DNA of 61,890 nt from W0P28-013 sp963593685 (GCA_963593685.1 CAVBBP010000004.1:1-61890); one strand, 5' to 3'. Shown: positions 49,540 through 59,789, counted from the stretch's first letter. Notes: generated from the sequence alone by a model not told the origin. Program-made: numbers and translations.

Positions 49540-50616
49540 ATGTTAAAGCACCTCGATTGGTATATTATCAAAAAGTATCTCGGCACATTTGCATTGTCTA
49601 TTGTGCTGATTATCAGCATATCCGTCATTTTCGACTTCACCGAAAAGGTCGATGATTTTATGGAGACCAATGCGCCAATCAAGGCCATTGTTTTCGACTA
49701 CTATTTGAATTTCATTCCGTTTTTCACCAATATGTTCACGCCGCTGTTTGCGTTCATTTCGGTCATATTTTTCACATCGAAACTGGCAAACAACAGCGAA
49801 ATTATCGCCATGTTGGCGGGTGGCATGAGTTTCCGCCGTTTGATGCGCCCCTATATGGTTTCGGCTGGTTTCATCGCACTTTTTTCGTTTGTGCTGATGA
49901 GTTTTGTGATTCCGCCAGCCAACCGCATACGCTTGGAGTTCGAGGACAAATATGTGTCGAAATTCAAATCTGATGTGGCGCGCAATGTGCAGATGGAGAT
50001 TGAGCCGGGCATCATAGTTTACCTTGGGCGTTACGAAGAGGCAACCGCAAAGGGACGCTCGTTTTCACTCGAGAAATTCGACGGAAAAACGCTCGTTTCG
50101 CGCCTCACAGCGCAGGAAATTGTGATGGATTCGCTCTATCATTGGACGGTGAAAAACTATCTGATTCGCAATTTCGACGGCATGTACGAGCATATCAATC
50201 GGGGCGAATCGCTCGATACGGTCATTCAGATGGACCCCGCCGACTTTTTCATCACCGCCAAAGAGGCGGCGCAGATGAGCACGCCGCACCTCTACCGCTA
50301 CATCGAAAAGCGCAAGGAGCGCGGTTTGGGCAACACGCAGGCGTTCGAAGACGAATACCACAAACGCTACTCTACACCGCTTTCGGCACTGATTCTGACG
50401 CTCATCGGCGTGTCGCTGTCGAGCCGTAAAGTGCGCGGCGGCATGGGCATGAACATCGGCATTGGCCTCACGCTGAGTGCGCTCTACATCTTGTTCACCA
50501 CATTTTCGAGCCAACTCTCCATCGCTGGCAGCATGAATCCGCTGTTAGCCGTTTGGCTGCCAAATCTGCTCTTTTTGGCGGTCGGTCTGCTCCTCTACTA
50601 CAAAGCCCCGAAGTGA
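49540..50616 (+). CDS. LptG/LptF-family permease (short form)
   Basis: A 358-residue YjgP/YjgQ-family protein, the usual length. LDWYIIKKYLGTFALSIVLI opens the first helix, further helices lie near 55-80 and 100-125, a periplasmic domain spans about 130-265, and three C-terminal helices have LSALILTLIGVSLSSRKVRG near 288. With the permease at 46525 it would form the LptFG dimer moving lipopolysaccharide from the inner membrane to LptC and the bridge. Its stop overlaps the mfd start by one base (TGATG). Confidence 0.9.
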   Translation: MLKHLDWYIIKKYLGTFALSIVLIISISVIFDFTEKVDDFMETNAPIKAIVFDYYLNFIPFFTNMFTPLFAFISVIFFTSKLANNSEIIAMLAGGMSFRRLMRPYMVSAGFIALFSFVLMSFVIPPANRIRLEFEDKYVSKFKSDVARNVQMEIEPGIIVYLGRYEEATAKGRSFSLEKFDGKTLVSRLTAQEIVMDSLYHWTVKNYLIRNFDGMYEHINRGESLDTVIQMDPADFFITAKEAAQMSTPHLYRYIEKRKERGLGNTQAFEDEYHKRYSTPLSALILTLIGVSLSSRKVRGGMGMNIGIGLTLSALYILFTTFSSQLSIAGSMNPLLAVWLPNLLFLAVGLLLYYKAPK

Positions 50617-53600
50617 TGCTTTTAAGCGAATTTATCGAGATTTATAGCCAACACCCGCAAATCGAAAAATTGGCAGAATGGATGCGCGGCACTGGGCAGC
50701 ACGCAACGGTGAGCGGTCTGCTCTGCTCTGCCAAAGCCCTGACTGTGGCGGCTCTGTTGCAAAAAACGGGGCAAAACATCTGCGTCATTCTCGACGACGA
50801 AGAATCGGCGGGCTATTTCTACCACGACCTAGCGCAACTATTTGATAAAGAGCGTGTTGCATTCTTTTCGACCATTTACAAAAATGCGCACAAACGCAAC
50901 ACCACCGACGCTGCCAACGAAATTTTGCGCGCCGACACGCTCAACCATCTGCAAAGCGCCGAGCCCTGCATTGTGGTAACCTATCCCGATGCGCTGACGG
51001 AAAAAGTGATGCCGCCATCGACTTTCGACAGCAACCGCCTCAATTTGGCAAAAGGTGCCGCCATCGACAGCGAAGCACTCGCCGAAACGCTCGAACAGTT
51101 TGGCTACGAAGCCGTCGATTTTGTGTATGAACCAGGACAATTTTCGGTGCGCGGCAGCATTGTCGATATATTTTCGTACACCAACGAACTGCCCTACCGC
51201 ATCGACTTTTTTGGCGATGAAATCGAGAGTATTCGCACTTTCGACATCGAAAAACAACTCTCTATCGAAGAGCAGACGCAAATCGCCATCATTCCCGATA
51301 TGCAGACAATTCGGGGCGAACAGGTTACGCTGTTCGAATTTATGCGCAACGACACCGTGTTGTGCGCCAACAGTTTCCGCTGGCTGCGCGAGCGCGCCAA
51401 CCAACTCTACGACGACGCTTTGGTGAAAGCCAACGAAACCACCGACACGCCCACGCTCGACGCACATTTGGCCACAGGCGACGATTTGCTGGCGCAAGTT
51501 GAGCAGTTTCGCACCATCGAGATGAGCAAAGGCTATTTCGGCGGTGAAACCGTCGATTTTCGCACGGCACCGCAACCGATTTTCCACAAAAATTTCGATT
51601 TGGTATCGTCGCAACTGACGCAATACACCGCCGACGGTTACGCCATTTACATCGCCAGCGACAGCAAAAAACAGACCGACCGCATCGCCGCCATTTTCGA
51701 CGAGCGGGGCGAAAAAATCGCCTTCACGCCCATTCTGAAAACCGTACACGAGGGCTTTATCGACCACGATATGCGGCTTTGCTGCCTCACCGACCACCAA
51801 ATTTTCGACCGTTTCCACAAATTCACGCTGCGGAGCGATGTGGCGCGCGCCAGCAAAGTGGCGATGACACTGAAAGAACTCAATCAGTTCAAAGTGGGCG
51901 ACTATGTGGTGCATATCGACCACGGCGTGGGCGTGTTTGGCGGTCTGCAAACCACCCTTGTAAACGGCAAGCCGCAAGAGGTTATCAAACTGATTTACAA
52001 GGACAACGACATCATTTTTGTCAGCATTCACGCGCTGCACCGCATATCGAAATACAAAAGCAAAGAGGGCGAAGAGCCGCGCATCAACAAACTTGGCACT
52101 GGCGCGTGGGAACGCCTGAAAGAGCGCACTAAAAGCAAGGTTAAAGACATTGCCCGCGACCTGATAAAACTCTACTCGCAACGCGCTGCGCAAAAAGGGT
52201 TCGCCTACTCGCCCGACGGCTATCTGCAACACGAACTCGAAGCCTCGTTTCTGTACGAAGATACGCCCGACCAACAAAAAGCCACCGCCGACATCAAACA
52301 CGATATGGAGTCGGAACGGCCGATGGACCGCTTGGTGTGCGGCGATGTGGGTTTTGGCAAAACCGAAGTGGCGATACGCGCCGCTTTCAAAGCCGTGAAC
52401 GACGGCAAACAGGTGGCTGTGCTGGTGCCGACCACCGTGCTGGCACTGCAACACTACAAAACTTTCAGCGAGCGACTGCACGATTTCCCCGTAAAAGTGG
52501 AATATTTGAGCCGCGCCAAATCGGCCAAACAGGTGAAAGGGATAAGCACGCAACTGCGCAACGGAGAAATCGATATTTTGGTCGGCACGCACCGCTTGAT
52601 TGGCAAAGAGATTGTGTTCAAAGACCTTGGGCTGCTCATCATCGACGAGGAACAAAAATTTGGCGTTTCGACCAAAGAGCGGCTCAAACAGTTGAAAATC
52701 AATGTCGATACACTCACACTGACCGCCACGCCGATTCCACGCACGCTGCAATTTTCGCTGATGGGCGCACGCGATTTGAGCATCATCAACACACCGCCAC
52801 CCAACCGCTACCCCGTGCTAACCGAAGTTTTGGAGTGGGACGACACGATTATCCGCGAAGCCATCACGCGCGAGATGAACCGCAACGGACAAGTTTTTGT
52901 CATCAACAACCGCATACAAAACATCTACCTGCTGGCCGACAAACTGAAAAAACTCGTCCCCGACGCACGCATCGCCGTGGCGCACGGACAGATGCCGCCC
53001 ACCGATTTGGAAGAGATTGTGGTCGATTTTATCAACTACGACTACGATGTGCTGATTGCCACTACGGTGGTGGAATCGGGCATCGATATGCCAAATGTGA
53101 ACACGATTATTGTGAACAAGGCGCACCTGTTTGGGCTCAGCGACCTGCACCAACTGCGTGGGCGCGTGGGGCGCAGCAACCGCAAGGCCTACTGCTATCT
53201 CATTGCGCCGCCAGCAAAAGAACTCACCGACGACGCTCGCCGACGCCTGCAAGCCATCGAAACTTTTGCCGACCTTGGCAGCGGTTTCAACATCGCCATG
53301 CAAGACCTCGACATTCGTGGTGCAGGCAATATGCTCGGTGCCGAACAGAGCGGTTTCATCGCCGATTTGGGCTACGAAACTTATCAGAAAATTCTGAACG
53401 AAGCCATGCAGGAGTTGCGCAACGAGGAGTTCCCCGAACTGTGTGCCGACACGCCCCAACGCCGCACCTATGTGCTTGAATGTCAGGTAGAATGCGATTT
53501 AGATGTGGCGTTCCCAGCCAACTATATCGCCAATGTGTCGGAGCGCATGACGCTCTATCGCGAACTAGACAACATCACCGACGAGCAGGCGTTGCAAGCG

Positions 53601-53921
53601 TTCGAGAGCCGACTTATCGACCGTTTTGGTCCGATTCCGCCCGAAGCCGCCGACCTAATGCGGCTGCTGCGGCTGCGTTGGCTGGCGGTGCAGAACGGCA
53701 TCGAGCGTTTGACCCTGAAAAATGGCCGCATGACGCTCTATCTGATTGACAACGACCATTCGCCCTACTACCAATCCGAAGCGTTCCAGCGGCTGATAAA
53801 CTGCATCAGCGAAAACCCAACGCGTGCACGCCTCGGCGAGCGCGACGGCAAACGCTTTGCTTCGTTTTCGCCCGTAGAATCGGTAAACGAAGCGTGGCAA
53901 ATTTTCGAAAAACTCTCCTAA
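50616..53921 (+). CDS. mfd: Transcription-repair coupling factor
   Basis: A 1101-residue protein (E. coli Mfd has 1148). The start at 50616 shares its A with the TGA of the permease; a longer frame overlapping that gene is less likely. The N-terminal UvrB-like part runs to about 400. The RNA-polymerase-interacting domain begins FKVGDYVVHIDHGVGVFGGL near 427. The translocase has Walker A GDVGFGKTEVA near 576 and DEEQKFG near 677, then the TRCF C-terminal domain. It removes RNA polymerase stalled at lesions and recruits nucleotide excision repair. Confidence 0.96.
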   Translation: MLLSEFIEIYSQHPQIEKLAEWMRGTGQHATVSGLLCSAKALTVAALLQKTGQNICVILDDEESAGYFYHDLAQLFDKERVAFFSTIYKNAHKRNTTDAANEILRADTLNHLQSAEPCIVVTYPDALTEKVMPPSTFDSNRLNLAKGAAIDSEALAETLEQFGYEAVDFVYEPGQFSVRGSIVDIFSYTNELPYRIDFFGDEIESIRTFDIEKQLSIEEQTQIAIIPDMQTIRGEQVTLFEFMRNDTVLCANSFRWLRERANQLYDDALVKANETTDTPTLDAHLATGDDLLAQVEQFRTIEMSKGYFGGETVDFRTAPQPIFHKNFDLVSSQLTQYTADGYAIYIASDSKKQTDRIAAIFDERGEKIAFTPILKTVHEGFIDHDMRLCCLTDHQIFDRFHKFTLRSDVARASKVAMTLKELNQFKVGDYVVHIDHGVGVFGGLQTTLVNGKPQEVIKLIYKDNDIIFVSIHALHRISKYKSKEGEEPRINKLGTGAWERLKERTKSKVKDIARDLIKLYSQRAAQKGFAYSPDGYLQHELEASFLYEDTPDQQKATADIKHDMESERPMDRLVCGDVGFGKTEVAIRAAFKAVNDGKQVAVLVPTTVLALQHYKTFSERLHDFPVKVEYLSRAKSAKQVKGISTQLRNGEIDILVGTHRLIGKEIVFKDLGLLIIDEEQKFGVSTKERLKQLKINVDTLTLTATPIPRTLQFSLMGARDLSIINTPPPNRYPVLTEVLEWDDTIIREAITREMNRNGQVFVINNRIQNIYLLADKLKKLVPDARIAVAHGQMPPTDLEEIVVDFINYDYDVLIATTVVESGIDMPNVNTIIVNKAHLFGLSDLHQLRGRVGRSNRKAYCYLIAPPAKELTDDARRRLQAIETFADLGSGFNIAMQDLDIRGAGNMLGAEQSGFIADLGYETYQKILNEAMQELRNEEFPELCADTPQRRTYVLECQVECDLDVAFPANYIANVSERMTLYRELDNITDEQALQAFESRLIDRFGPIPPEAADLMRLLRLRWLAVQNGIERLTLKNGRMTLYLIDNDHSPYYQSEAFQRLINCISENPTRARLGERDGKRFASFSPVESVNEAWQIFEKLS

Positions 53922-53949
53922 AACGAAGCGTTCGCAAGAGAGAAAACAC

Positions 53950-53976
53950 TTCCTATTTGTAGAAAAACCATAGGAA
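53950..53976. terminator. Weak hairpin between convergent genes
   Basis: TTCCTAT and ATAGGAA form a seven-base stem with a 13-base loop between the mfd and lipoprotein stops. There is no long T run, so termination strength is doubtful. Confidence 0.4.
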
Positions 53977-53986
53977 AAACTTACAC

Positions 53987-55015
53987 TTATTTTACATTAC
54001 TGCGGTTTATCAGGTAGTAATTTGCGTAAGCGGCATTGTGTGTGTAAGCCTGATAAGTGTTACTCCAAATATATAGCCAAAAATCATCTGGCGTTTCGTA
54101 GAGCCTACGCTTGGAAAATACCGAATAGTTGATATAGTATTTGTCCGTTCCATCTACATTCAAATAGGCATCGTACAATTTCGGCGCAGATTTCTGCTTT
54201 TTCTGCTCCGCAGGCGTAAGCAAATTATCACAAGTTTTTTCGTGAGGCGCAAAAGAGGTTATGTATGGTATAGCATAATTAGCCACCTCCGATATGTAGA
54301 ACTTATTTTCAATGGCTTGTTTATTCTCGCTATCGCCTACACGATAGGTAATGTAGTTCGAAAAAGTAAGCGGCGAGTTTTCGGCAGAATAGGTCAAATG
54401 TGCCGATTGTTCGGGATAATTATTCAACTCGCAGTCGTAAAATGGTTGCTCTTGAATGGCGTAAAGCGACATCATTCGGTATGCCTTTGGCGGAATAGAT
54501 ATTACGGCTTGATTTTCGGTCGATACACTTTCGGAACGCCCAAAATGGGAAGCATTTGTATTTGTTTGCGAGCCAAAGAACATAGCACCAACGGACAGTT
54601 CAACCGATTTGTTTGCGCCCAACGATACGCTGGAAGACGCATTGTAGCGCTCCTCTTTCGTAGTCGTAGCCGTGGAAATTACACCAGAACTCGTCGTTTT
54701 TGTAACGGTTGACGGAATATAGTAGTCGTAAACTGCGCTATTTTTCTTCAAAAAAGTCTGACTTAAATCGACATGGATTACTTGGTCTGTCTTATTGTAG
54801 AAGACAAAACCAGCGTCGCCGCCGCTCCCCCAAAAATAGTAGGAAATTTTGCAGTCGTTGTTTTCATAGACCAATCCTGTCTCCGTTTTTTGTGCGGCTG
54901 TGGCATTGGCTACAGGTTCTGCCGTACAAATTTGCACATACTTGTAAGTAGTGCCGCAAGACGATAACAGTGCGCACAAGGCAAGCACACAAAAAGTAGA
55001 ATAATGTTTTTTCAT
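53987..55015 (-). CDS. Lipoprotein of unknown function
   Basis: A 342-residue lipoprotein. The start is set at 55015, where MKKHYSTFCVLALCALLSSC gives a signal peptide with Cys20 as the lipid anchor; a longer frame into the rsmF region has no merit. The mature part is rich in Ser/Thr/Asn/Tyr: a strand-like FVFYNKTDQVIHVDLSQTFL (about 70-89), a Ser/Thr linker, LGANKSVELSVGAMFFGSQT, and a C-terminal WLYIWSNTYQAYTHNAAYAN. I do not recognise the family. The F-x-N-x-T-D...I-x-V-D step resembles small surface beta-domains found in Bacteroidales. Confidence 0.7.
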   Translation of the reverse strand: MKKHYSTFCVLALCALLSSCGTTYKYVQICTAEPVANATAAQKTETGLVYENNDCKISYYFWGSGGDAGFVFYNKTDQVIHVDLSQTFLKKNSAVYDYYIPSTVTKTTSSGVISTATTTKEERYNASSSVSLGANKSVELSVGAMFFGSQTNTNASHFGRSESVSTENQAVISIPPKAYRMMSLYAIQEQPFYDCELNNYPEQSAHLTYSAENSPLTFSNYITYRVGDSENKQAIENKFYISEVANYAIPYITSFAPHEKTCDNLLTPAEQKKQKSAPKLYDAYLNVDGTDKYYINYSVFSKRRLYETPDDFWLYIWSNTYQAYTHNAAYANYYLINRSNVK

Positions 55016-55053
55016 TTGCGTATTTTTTTTATATTCTCGAAAAATTAATTCGT

Positions 55054-56370
55054 TCAAAGGTGTCGTATCCGCCAAGCCGCAGGATAGAGATTGTTGCAGC
55101 GGTTGCCGATGTTTTTTACCCAACCAATCGGCAAATTTTGGTATTTCAACACCAAAAATCCTTTGGGGGCGTTGGGCAGAACGATGGCTTCGCAGCGCAA
55201 AAAACACAACGCAGTTCCTAAATCGACATCAACAGCCACAAAAGCCGCCTCGTTGAACGCCTTGCTCAACGCCAAACCTGCCTGCAGAATCAAATCTTTG
55301 CCTTTCGACTCGGCCAGTGGCACGCCAAAATGCAACACATTCAGCCGTTCGAGGCAGAGTTGCAACAAATCGGCGTACTGTTGCGGAAAGGCAAAATGGC
55401 AATTTTGGAAGGAAAAAAGCGCATATTCATCGGCATTTTTTAGGTAATCGGCAAAGGCAGATTGCGCCAGCGGTTTCACTCTGTTTTTGTTGCGGATTTT
55501 TGCGCCATTTTCGCTCGTTGTTTTGCGCAAAACAGCCATAAACAGCCCTTCGCCGCGCGTGCGGTGCGGAAAAAAGTGGTAGCCTTCGGGCGTTTCAGCG
55601 ATTTGCCACGCCGCTTCCGTCGGAATCCGCAGAATTTCGGCAGCAAACTGCCGACAAAGCCACTGCACATTCTCCTCGTTTTCGAGCCGATTGTAGGTGC
55701 AAGTGCTGTAAATCAGCACGCCATCGGTTTTCAGGCAACGCCACGCGGCCTCCAAAATTTCGCGCTGGCGCACCACACAGTTGCGCACATTTTGCAGCGA
55801 CCACTCGGCGATGGCGTTCGCATCTTTGCGAAACATGCCCTCGCCAGAACAGGGCGCGTCGACCAAAATTGCATCAAAAACGCCGATGAAATCGGAAAAA
55901 TCGCTGGGTGCATTGTTGGTTACAACCACTTCGGCACTGCCCCACTTCTGCACATTTTCCGACAAAATGTGCGCTCGCTGACGCACAAACTCGTTGGCAA
56001 CCAGCACGCCGCCGTCCAAATAGTGCACAATGAGCGTCGATTTTCCGCCCGGTGCGGCGCACATATCGAGCATTTTTGCCTTTTTATCGACAAAATTTGC
56101 CAACGCCTGCTGCAAAAACATCGACGCAGCCTCCTGCACATAGTAAGCCCCAGCGTGAAACAGTGGATCGCGCGTGAAATTCGGTCGCTCGGGCAGATAA
56201 AATCCGTCGGAACACCACGCAACTTGCTCTACATCAGAAAATTGCGGCAGCGAGATTTTGTCGTTCACCCGCACGCTCACCGACGGATTTTGTGCGAGTG
56301 CCGCCTCGAAATCGCCCATTTCATCGGCAAAAATCGGCGCAACAAGATTTATGAAATCCTCTGGAAGCAC
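55054..56370 (-). CDS. rsmF: RsmF-like 16S rRNA (cytosine-C5) methyltransferase
   Basis: A 438-residue NOL1/NOP2/Sun-family enzyme. The SAM motif is MLDMCAAPGGKSTL near 100-113. The two catalytic cysteines lie in VDAPCSGEGMFRK (about 175-187) and IYSTCTYNRLENEENV (about 231-246). A C-terminal PUA-like domain (about 300-438, with GVPLAESKGKDLILQAGLAL) is as in RsmF/YebU. It methylates a cytosine in 16S rRNA. The start is one base beyond the DUF2147 stop, in the parC operon. Confidence 0.85.
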   Translation of the reverse strand: MLPEDFINLVAPIFADEMGDFEAALAQNPSVSVRVNDKISLPQFSDVEQVAWCSDGFYLPERPNFTRDPLFHAGAYYVQEAASMFLQQALANFVDKKAKMLDMCAAPGGKSTLIVHYLDGGVLVANEFVRQRAHILSENVQKWGSAEVVVTNNAPSDFSDFIGVFDAILVDAPCSGEGMFRKDANAIAEWSLQNVRNCVVRQREILEAAWRCLKTDGVLIYSTCTYNRLENEENVQWLCRQFAAEILRIPTEAAWQIAETPEGYHFFPHRTRGEGLFMAVLRKTTSENGAKIRNKNRVKPLAQSAFADYLKNADEYALFSFQNCHFAFPQQYADLLQLCLERLNVLHFGVPLAESKGKDLILQAGLALSKAFNEAAFVAVDVDLGTALCFLRCEAIVLPNAPKGFLVLKYQNLPIGWVKNIGNRCNNLYPAAWRIRHL

Positions 56371-56371
56371 T

Positions 56372-56836
56372 CTACTCTATTTTATCCCAATACATGGTCA
56401 AACCAAAAAGCGAGATGCCCCAATAGCCACGGACACGCAGTTTTTTATCGCTTTCGAAACTCATATATGAGCGATAAAACCGACCATTTTGCGGATTATA
56501 GACCTCGCCGTTTTGCCACTCTTTTTCGGCGGCGTTGTAGGTGAGGTTGCGCATCATCACCACGCGGTTGCAGGGCGTGCTGCGCAGTGCTGGATCGGGA
56601 TTGTTCACATCGAGCCGAAGCGTGCCATCGGCATTGTACGGCTGGTTCATCCAAACAACCTGCGCCTCGTAGGTGTTCTGCTCGGTGCGATAGATGCGAA
56701 TTTTGCACTGCTCGCCCGAGGTAAATTTATCGACCACATAGTAAAGACCGCAAATTTTGTCGGCCTCGGATTCGGCCAGCAGCAACGATGCGTTAAGCAA
56801 CGCCGCCATCAAAACTATTTTACGCTTCATTTCCAC
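56372..56836 (-). CDS. DUF2147 exported protein
   Basis: A 154-residue protein with a signal peptide (KIVLMAALLNASLLLA) and one DUF2147 domain: ICGLYYVVDKFTSGEQCKIR, YEAQVVWMNQPYNADGTLRL, VVMMRNLTYNAAEKEWQNGE and LRVRGYWGISLFGLTMYW, a lipocalin-like small barrel. Function is not established; homologues are periplasmic. It lies 18 bases after parC and one base before rsmF. Translation may also begin at the second ATG (56830), which gives a neater signal peptide. Confidence 0.82.
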   Translation of the reverse strand: MEMKRKIVLMAALLNASLLLAESEADKICGLYYVVDKFTSGEQCKIRIYRTEQNTYEAQVVWMNQPYNADGTLRLDVNNPDPALRSTPCNRVVMMRNLTYNAAEKEWQNGEVYNPQNGRFYRSYMSFESDKKLRVRGYWGISLFGLTMYWDKIE

Positions 56837-56854
56837 AATGGTTTATTTCTACGG

Positions 56855-59710
56855 TCAAAACAGCCGCATTTGCCCCGTGATTTCGTCAATCACATCGTCG
56901 TCGGAGGCGGCGTTGTCGGTTTGTTTGGTTGTATCTATCGTAACTATTTCGATATTTTCAGTGGTTTCATCGCCATTTTTTGTGGTGTCGATGGTAACAA
57001 TTTCGGGCATTTCGTCCTGCGGCGCAGCACTCTTTTCGTCGTTCAAAACGGTTGGCGTTTCGCCATCGACCGCTGCGTCCAAAATCGCATTTTCGGCGTT
57101 TTCATCGGCATTTTCTGGCGGTTCGGGGAAGCGTAACGGCTCCAACTCCTCCACCGCCTCCACACTCCAAGTGGTAATGCGCTTGCCTTTCGCTTTGTAG
57201 CCTTTCACGGCAATGAAACTCTCGACATCGACCTCGAACGGGTCGCGGAACGAGTCGCCGCCGCCAAGCGTAACCTTGAAACGCGGATAGACTTGGTCGG
57301 ACAGTGCGAAAAGGCGCGAAAATTTGCTCTCGCCGATGAACGATGTGCGGTTTTTCTGCGGTTCGAACAGGAAGCGTTTGATGTAGGCAAATCCCTGCTC
57401 GGCATCGTAGAGCGCGACCGACCACACCTTGTTGGCATCGAACTTTTCGATACGCTGCACATCGTCGTCGTAGTGGTTGTTGAGGTCGAAATTGGTGGTG
57501 TAGTATTCGCCGTTTTTGGTGATGACCAAAATCTGGTCTCCATTGAAAAATTCGCCGATAAATTGGCCTCTTTTGTCGATATTGAGCCGCAGCACATCGG
57601 CATCGAACCAGATGGGAGTGCCACCAAGCGTGGAGCCGCCCTTCTGTTTGAGCAGAATTTTGTGTACATCGAATTTGGTGAGTATGTTGCCCATCGATTG
57701 GCGACCTTTGATGGCGATTTCCGAAAAATCTTTTTCGAAAACGAGGTTTTTCATACGGTGCGAAGTCGGGCGCAGCGTTACTTTCACCGTTTCGGCTTCG
57801 CCATTCGGATTGGCCGAAAAATAGACCACTTTCGAGCCGTCGGTGCCTTGCGTCAGGTCGTACTCTTTGTCGCGCGTAACGCCGTTCACCGCAAAACGCT
57901 TGATGTAGTAGTAGCCCGCGCGCCCATCGCGATAGATGGCGTTGTAGATGGTGCGGCGGTCGTTTTTGACAAACACAGCCACATGAATAATGCCTTTGCC
58001 CACATAGAGTTTGTCGGCCACGCGCACCACTTTGTATTTGCCATCTTTGAAAAAGACGATGATGTCGTCGATGTCGGAACAGTTGCTCACAAACTCCACA
58101 TTTTCGTCCTTTTTCAGCCCTGTGCCGATAAAACCTTCGCTGCGATTGACATAGAGTTTTTGGTTGGCTTCCACCACTTTGGCGGCCTGAATAGTTTCGA
58201 AGTTGCGCACTTCGGTGAGGCGCGGAAATTTCTGTCCGTACTTCTCTTTCAGATGTTTGAACCAGTCGATAGTGTAGTCGATAATGTGGTCGAGATTGTA
58301 CTGCACACGCTTCATTTGCGCTTCGATGTCGGCAATCTCGTCTTCGGCTTTTTTGATGTCGAATTTCGAAATTTTGCGCACAGGTTTGTCGCAGAGTTTC
58401 AGCACATCGTCGCGCACAATTTCGCAGCGGAAAAGTTTGCGGTAAGGGTCGAACTCGCGCTCAATCTGCGTTACCTGATCGTCCCAAGTTTTGAAATCGT
58501 GTTCCAAAACTTTGTAGATGCGCTTTTCGAAGAATAGTTTTTCGAGCGAAGTCCAATGCCAACGGTCTTCCAGTTCGCCCATCTCGATGTTCAACTCTTT
58601 CGTGAGCAGTTTGACCGTCTGCGCCGTATTGCGCCGCAGCACCTCGCTCACGGTGATGAAACAGGGTTTGTTGTCGTCCACCACGCAGCAGTTGGGCGAG
58701 TAACTCACCTCGCATTTGGTAAAGGCGTAGAGCGCGTCGATGGTCTTGTCCGACGAGGTTTTGGCTTCGAGATGCACCAAAATTTCGACATTAGCGGCGG
58801 TGTTGTCCTCCACCCTTTTTATATTGATCTTGCCCTTGTCGTTGGCAGCGATAATAGTTTCGATGAGCGTGCCAGTGGTCATGCCGTAGGGAATGTCGCG
58901 AATGACGAGCGTGCGGTTGTCCAACTTTTCGATGTGCGAACGGATTTTCACCACACCGCCGCGTTCGCCGTCGTTGTAGCGGCTTGCGTCGATGAGTCCG
59001 CCCGTGGGGAAATCGGGCAACAGTTGGAACGGCTCGTTGCGCAAAATGGCAATCGACGCATCGAGCAACTCATTGAAATTGTGCGGCATAATTTTCGAGT
59101 TCAAACCCAGCCCGATGCCTTCACAACCTTGCGCCAGCAGCAGCGGAAATTTCACAGGCAAGAAAATCGGCTCTTGGTTACGCCCATCGTACGACGGTTT
59201 CCACGGCGTTGTCTTGGGATTGAACACCGTTTCGAGCGCAAATTTCGACAGTCGCGCCTCGATGTAACGAGGAGCCGCCGCCTCGTCGCCCGTGAAAATG
59301 TTACCCCAGTTGCCTTGGCAGTCGATAAGCAGATTTTTCTGACCGAGATTGACCAACGCCGTGTAGATAGAGGCATCGCCGTGCGGGTGGTAGTGCATGG
59401 TGTCGCCCACAATGGCAGCCACCTTATTATAGCGACCGTCGTCGGCGCGGCGCATGGCGTGCAGCACACGGCGTTGCACAGGCTTCAAGCCGTCGTTGAT
59501 GTGCGGAATGGCACGGTCGAGGTTCACATACGAGGCGTAGTCGAGAAACCACATCTGATACATGCCCGACAGGTGTCGTTTGGCCTCCTCGTCTTGTAAG
59601 TCGGGGCGTTTGTAGTCGGAGTGTCGCTGTGGTGCGTTGTCGTCGTCGGGCTGTGCGGTAGACAGGTCGGCTGCTTCGGTTTCTTGAATGTTGTCAGTAT
59701 CTTCGGCCAT
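56855..59710 (-). CDS. parC: Topoisomerase IV / gyrase-type subunit A
   Basis: A 951-residue type IIA topoisomerase A subunit. The winged-helix core has AIPHINDGLKPVQRRVLHAM (67-86), HYHPHGDASIY (107-117) and the catalytic tyrosine in APRYIEARLS (Tyr149). A long coiled part and a C-terminal beta-pinwheel follow (about 520-850). No clear GyrA box is seen, and in Bacteroidetes a gene of this type is usually called parC. A poorly conserved acidic tail (about 865-951) contains EIVTIDTTK twice and ends GQMRLF. Promoter at 59740-59771 with a leader of about 22 bases. Confidence 0.88.
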   Translation of the reverse strand: MAEDTDNIQETEAADLSTAQPDDDNAPQRHSDYKRPDLQDEEAKRHLSGMYQMWFLDYASYVNLDRAIPHINDGLKPVQRRVLHAMRRADDGRYNKVAAIVGDTMHYHPHGDASIYTALVNLGQKNLLIDCQGNWGNIFTGDEAAAPRYIEARLSKFALETVFNPKTTPWKPSYDGRNQEPIFLPVKFPLLLAQGCEGIGLGLNSKIMPHNFNELLDASIAILRNEPFQLLPDFPTGGLIDASRYNDGERGGVVKIRSHIEKLDNRTLVIRDIPYGMTTGTLIETIIAANDKGKINIKRVEDNTAANVEILVHLEAKTSSDKTIDALYAFTKCEVSYSPNCCVVDDNKPCFITVSEVLRRNTAQTVKLLTKELNIEMGELEDRWHWTSLEKLFFEKRIYKVLEHDFKTWDDQVTQIEREFDPYRKLFRCEIVRDDVLKLCDKPVRKISKFDIKKAEDEIADIEAQMKRVQYNLDHIIDYTIDWFKHLKEKYGQKFPRLTEVRNFETIQAAKVVEANQKLYVNRSEGFIGTGLKKDENVEFVSNCSDIDDIIVFFKDGKYKVVRVADKLYVGKGIIHVAVFVKNDRRTIYNAIYRDGRAGYYYIKRFAVNGVTRDKEYDLTQGTDGSKVVYFSANPNGEAETVKVTLRPTSHRMKNLVFEKDFSEIAIKGRQSMGNILTKFDVHKILLKQKGGSTLGGTPIWFDADVLRLNIDKRGQFIGEFFNGDQILVITKNGEYYTTNFDLNNHYDDDVQRIEKFDANKVWSVALYDAEQGFAYIKRFLFEPQKNRTSFIGESKFSRLFALSDQVYPRFKVTLGGGDSFRDPFEVDVESFIAVKGYKAKGKRITTWSVEAVEELEPLRFPEPPENADENAENAILDAAVDGETPTVLNDEKSAAPQDEMPEIVTIDTTKNGDETTENIEIVTIDTTKQTDNAASDDDVIDEITGQMRLF

Positions 59711-59739
59711 TTCAGTGTACTATTAGCGCATTAAACACG

Positions 59740-59771
59740 CAAAAATACAAAAAATCGCCCAATCCGCCAAA
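59740..59771 (-). promoter_or_regulatory. Bacteroidetes-type promoter of the parC operon
   Basis: On the minus strand TTTG (59768-59771), exactly 20 bases, then TATTTTTG (59740-59747), a full consensus match. Confidence 0.75.
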
Positions 59772-59789
59772 AAAAAGTTTTCAACAGTT

